Source: Rhizobium leguminosarum (GTDB lineage: Bacteria; Pseudomonadota; Alphaproteobacteria; Rhizobiales; Rhizobiaceae). Taken from it: DNA of 64,000 nucleotides. Numbering within the stretch: the first letter of the stretch is position 1; the number at the start of each line of letters is the position of its first letter. Below, one piece after another: positions 62,694 to 64,000 of the stretch. The notes under the pieces were generated by a model. It had not been told where the DNA came from, did not search any database, and saw only the letters and a program-made list of their open reading frames with translations. The stretch is taken from assembly GCF_017876795.1 (NCBI RefSeq), contig NZ_JAGIOR010000004.1, forward strand, positions 248,001 to 312,000. The letters are read 5' to 3'. Both the position numbers and the translations under genes were made by a program.

Positions 62694-63995
62694 TCAATCC
62701 TCGATCAGGGGCTTGGCGACAAGCGTGCCGTAGTTGAAGACGCGCAGATAGAGGAGCGACAGCGTCACGCCGATGACGACGAGCACCAGCGCCATGGCCG
62801 CGCCCAGCCCGTATTCGAGATTGCCGGCATAATTCCGGAGCGCCGTGTGATAGGCCGCGAGCGCCCAGACCTCGGTGGCGTTGCCAGGCCCGCCATTGGT
62901 GGCAAGCAGGATTTCATTGAACGACGCCAGCAGCGACAGCGTTTGGTAGCAGGTGACGAAGAGGATCGGCCAGCGCATCTGCGGCAGGATGATGTAGCGG
63001 ATCTGCTGCCAGCGCGAGGCGCCGTCGACCTCGCTCGCATAGAACTGGCTCTTCGGAATGGCCTTCATCGCCGAGGAGAACACTAGCATGCCCATCGAGG
63101 CGCCGATGAAGCCGTTGATCAGCACGACGAAGAACCAGGCATTATAAGCGGTATCGAGCAGGTAGTTCTTCGGGAGGTAGCCGAACTTGCCCATCAGAAT
63201 AGAAATGAAGCCGCTGTCCCAGGCGAGCCACTTCCACAGCAGGACGTAGATGACGACGGGCGTGATGCGCGGCAGGAGCCAGATGCCGCGAAAGATCGAG
63301 GCAGGCATCGGCGGCATATAATGTGTCCAGATGGCAAGCAGCAGGGCATAACCGACATTGAAGAGCGTCAGCACCAGCGCGACATAAAGCACGGTATTGA
63401 AAAGGACCCGCGCCATGTCGGGCGAACTGGCCATGCGTGAAAAATTCTCGGTCGTCCAGGTCCAGCCGGTATAGGTGGTCTTGGCGACGATTTCCTGCTG
63501 CTCCGGCGTCAGCTTGAAACCCAGACTGTCCAGCGCTGAAAAGAGCTGCTCTCTGCTGTCGAAGCGGGTGTTGAGGACGGAGCGGTTGAACTGTTCGGAG
63601 ATCTGCTTGACCTCGCGTGTCGAAGGCCGGTCGGCGAGATCCTTGATCATCCGCTCGACATCGCGGCGTGCCGGGAAGACCTCGCCTGTATGTTTGGCGC
63701 GCAGTTCCGCGACAATTCCCGGCGCCATCCCGAGGCCCTCGACGGCGGTGAGGCCCGCCTCGTCGATCGTGTAGCGCGGTTCGGCCATCTCGGCGGCGAT
63801 CTCGGGCATCGCCGATTTCAGCGCGATCAGGGAGTTGGGCGCGATCTGGTAGACGCCGCCGGAAATGCCGGTCGCCGTCGTCATGTTGGTCATCGAGAAG
63901 ACCGCTGTCAGAACCACCGGCATCAGGAAGAACAGGATGATCATGACCGCCGCAGGCGCGATCATCACCAGTCCGAGCGTTCTGGACGATTTCAT
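62694..63995 (-). CDS. CUT1 ABC transporter permease with enlarged periplasmic loop (MalF family)
   Basis: A 433-residue permease, over 100 residues longer than the usual CUT1 MalF-type protein (the copy at 36 kb has 300). Membrane segment 1 is at residues 8-32. A hydrophilic stretch of about 130 residues (about 37-175) follows before the next segment (VLFNTVLYVALVLTLFNVGYALLLA), so it should be periplasmic, as with the P2 loop of enteric MalF. The EAA loop is SEVDGASRWQQIRYIILPQM. ATG 63995 is five bases from the window end, so its Shine-Dalgarno is not visible. The binding-protein gene must lie outside. Confidence 0.9.
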   Translation of the reverse strand: MKSSRTLGLVMIAPAAVMIILFFLMPVVLTAVFSMTNMTTATGISGGVYQIAPNSLIALKSAMPEIAAEMAEPRYTIDEAGLTAVEGLGMAPGIVAELRAKHTGEVFPARRDVERMIKDLADRPSTREVKQISEQFNRSVLNTRFDSREQLFSALDSLGFKLTPEQQEIVAKTTYTGWTWTTENFSRMASSPDMARVLFNTVLYVALVLTLFNVGYALLLAIWTHYMPPMPASIFRGIWLLPRITPVVIYVLLWKWLAWDSGFISILMGKFGYLPKNYLLDTAYNAWFFVVLINGFIGASMGMLVFSSAMKAIPKSQFYASEVDGASRWQQIRYIILPQMRWPILFVTCYQTLSLLASFNEILLATNGGPGNATEVWALAAYHTALRNYAGNLEYGLGAAMALVLVVIGVTLSLLYLRVFNYGTLVAKPLIED

Positions 63996-64000
63996 GGAAG

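Overview
The window reads as part of a Rhizobium/Agrobacterium-type alphaproteobacterial genome. It is GC-rich and dense in ABC importers and LacI-type regulators, has many four-base ATGA start/stop overlaps, carries a FixK/FnrN-type anaerobox, and its proteins resemble rhizobial families throughout. No replication, conjugation, rRNA, tRNA, phage, IS or CRISPR feature was seen, so chromosome versus large plasmid cannot be decided. About 62 genes are supported, and roughly half belong to eight ABC importers. Gene calls rest on reading the translations; no database search was possible.

Layout. 1-4.75 kb: the end of a peptide-type importer (two permeases, fused double ATPase, binding protein last). 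4.8-11 kb: housekeeping and stress genes: YghU-like glutathione transferase, a 6PGDH-like reductase, a universal stress protein behind an anaerobox, CbpA/CbpM, and a minus-strand phospholipid set (CDP-alcohol transferase, PlsC, CdsA). 11.3-18.5 kb: a BMP-type nucleoside/nucleobase importer with an amidase and a CodA-like deaminase; its binding-protein gene carries a one-base frameshift. 18.6-20.3 kb: RraA-like aldolase, a decayed SDR gene and msrA. 20.5-24.5 kb: a four-gene importer of the Fe3+/polyamine/phosphonate type.

24.5-33.7 kb, minus strand: LacI regulator, ribose-type importer, phosphotriesterase-family hydrolase, PF07090 amidotransferase-like protein, BtpA-family barrel, cysteine-free TenA-like protein, PfkB kinase and an IMPase-family phosphatase. 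This is the best candidate for an undescribed catabolic pathway. 33.9-41.5 kb: a CUT1 sugar importer with sugar isomerase and Gfo/Idh/MocA dehydrogenase, facing a divergent LacI gene across a perfect operator.

41.5-57.3 kb: a probable organosulfur (or related heteroatom) scavenging region with two LLM flavin monooxygenases, two SfnB/DszC-like flavoproteins, a split ribose-type importer, a complete peptide-type importer and a class V aminotransferase. 57.3-64 kb: two glycerophosphodiesterase-family proteins, an IMPase, a LacI regulator and a CUT1 importer cut by the window end before any binding protein. Together they suggest uptake and dismantling of a glycerophosphodiester, perhaps glycerophosphoinositol.

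Regulatory structure is unusually readable: LacI palindromes, an anaerobox, a near-consensus sigma-70 promoter, and several perfect stem-loops next to binding-protein genes.
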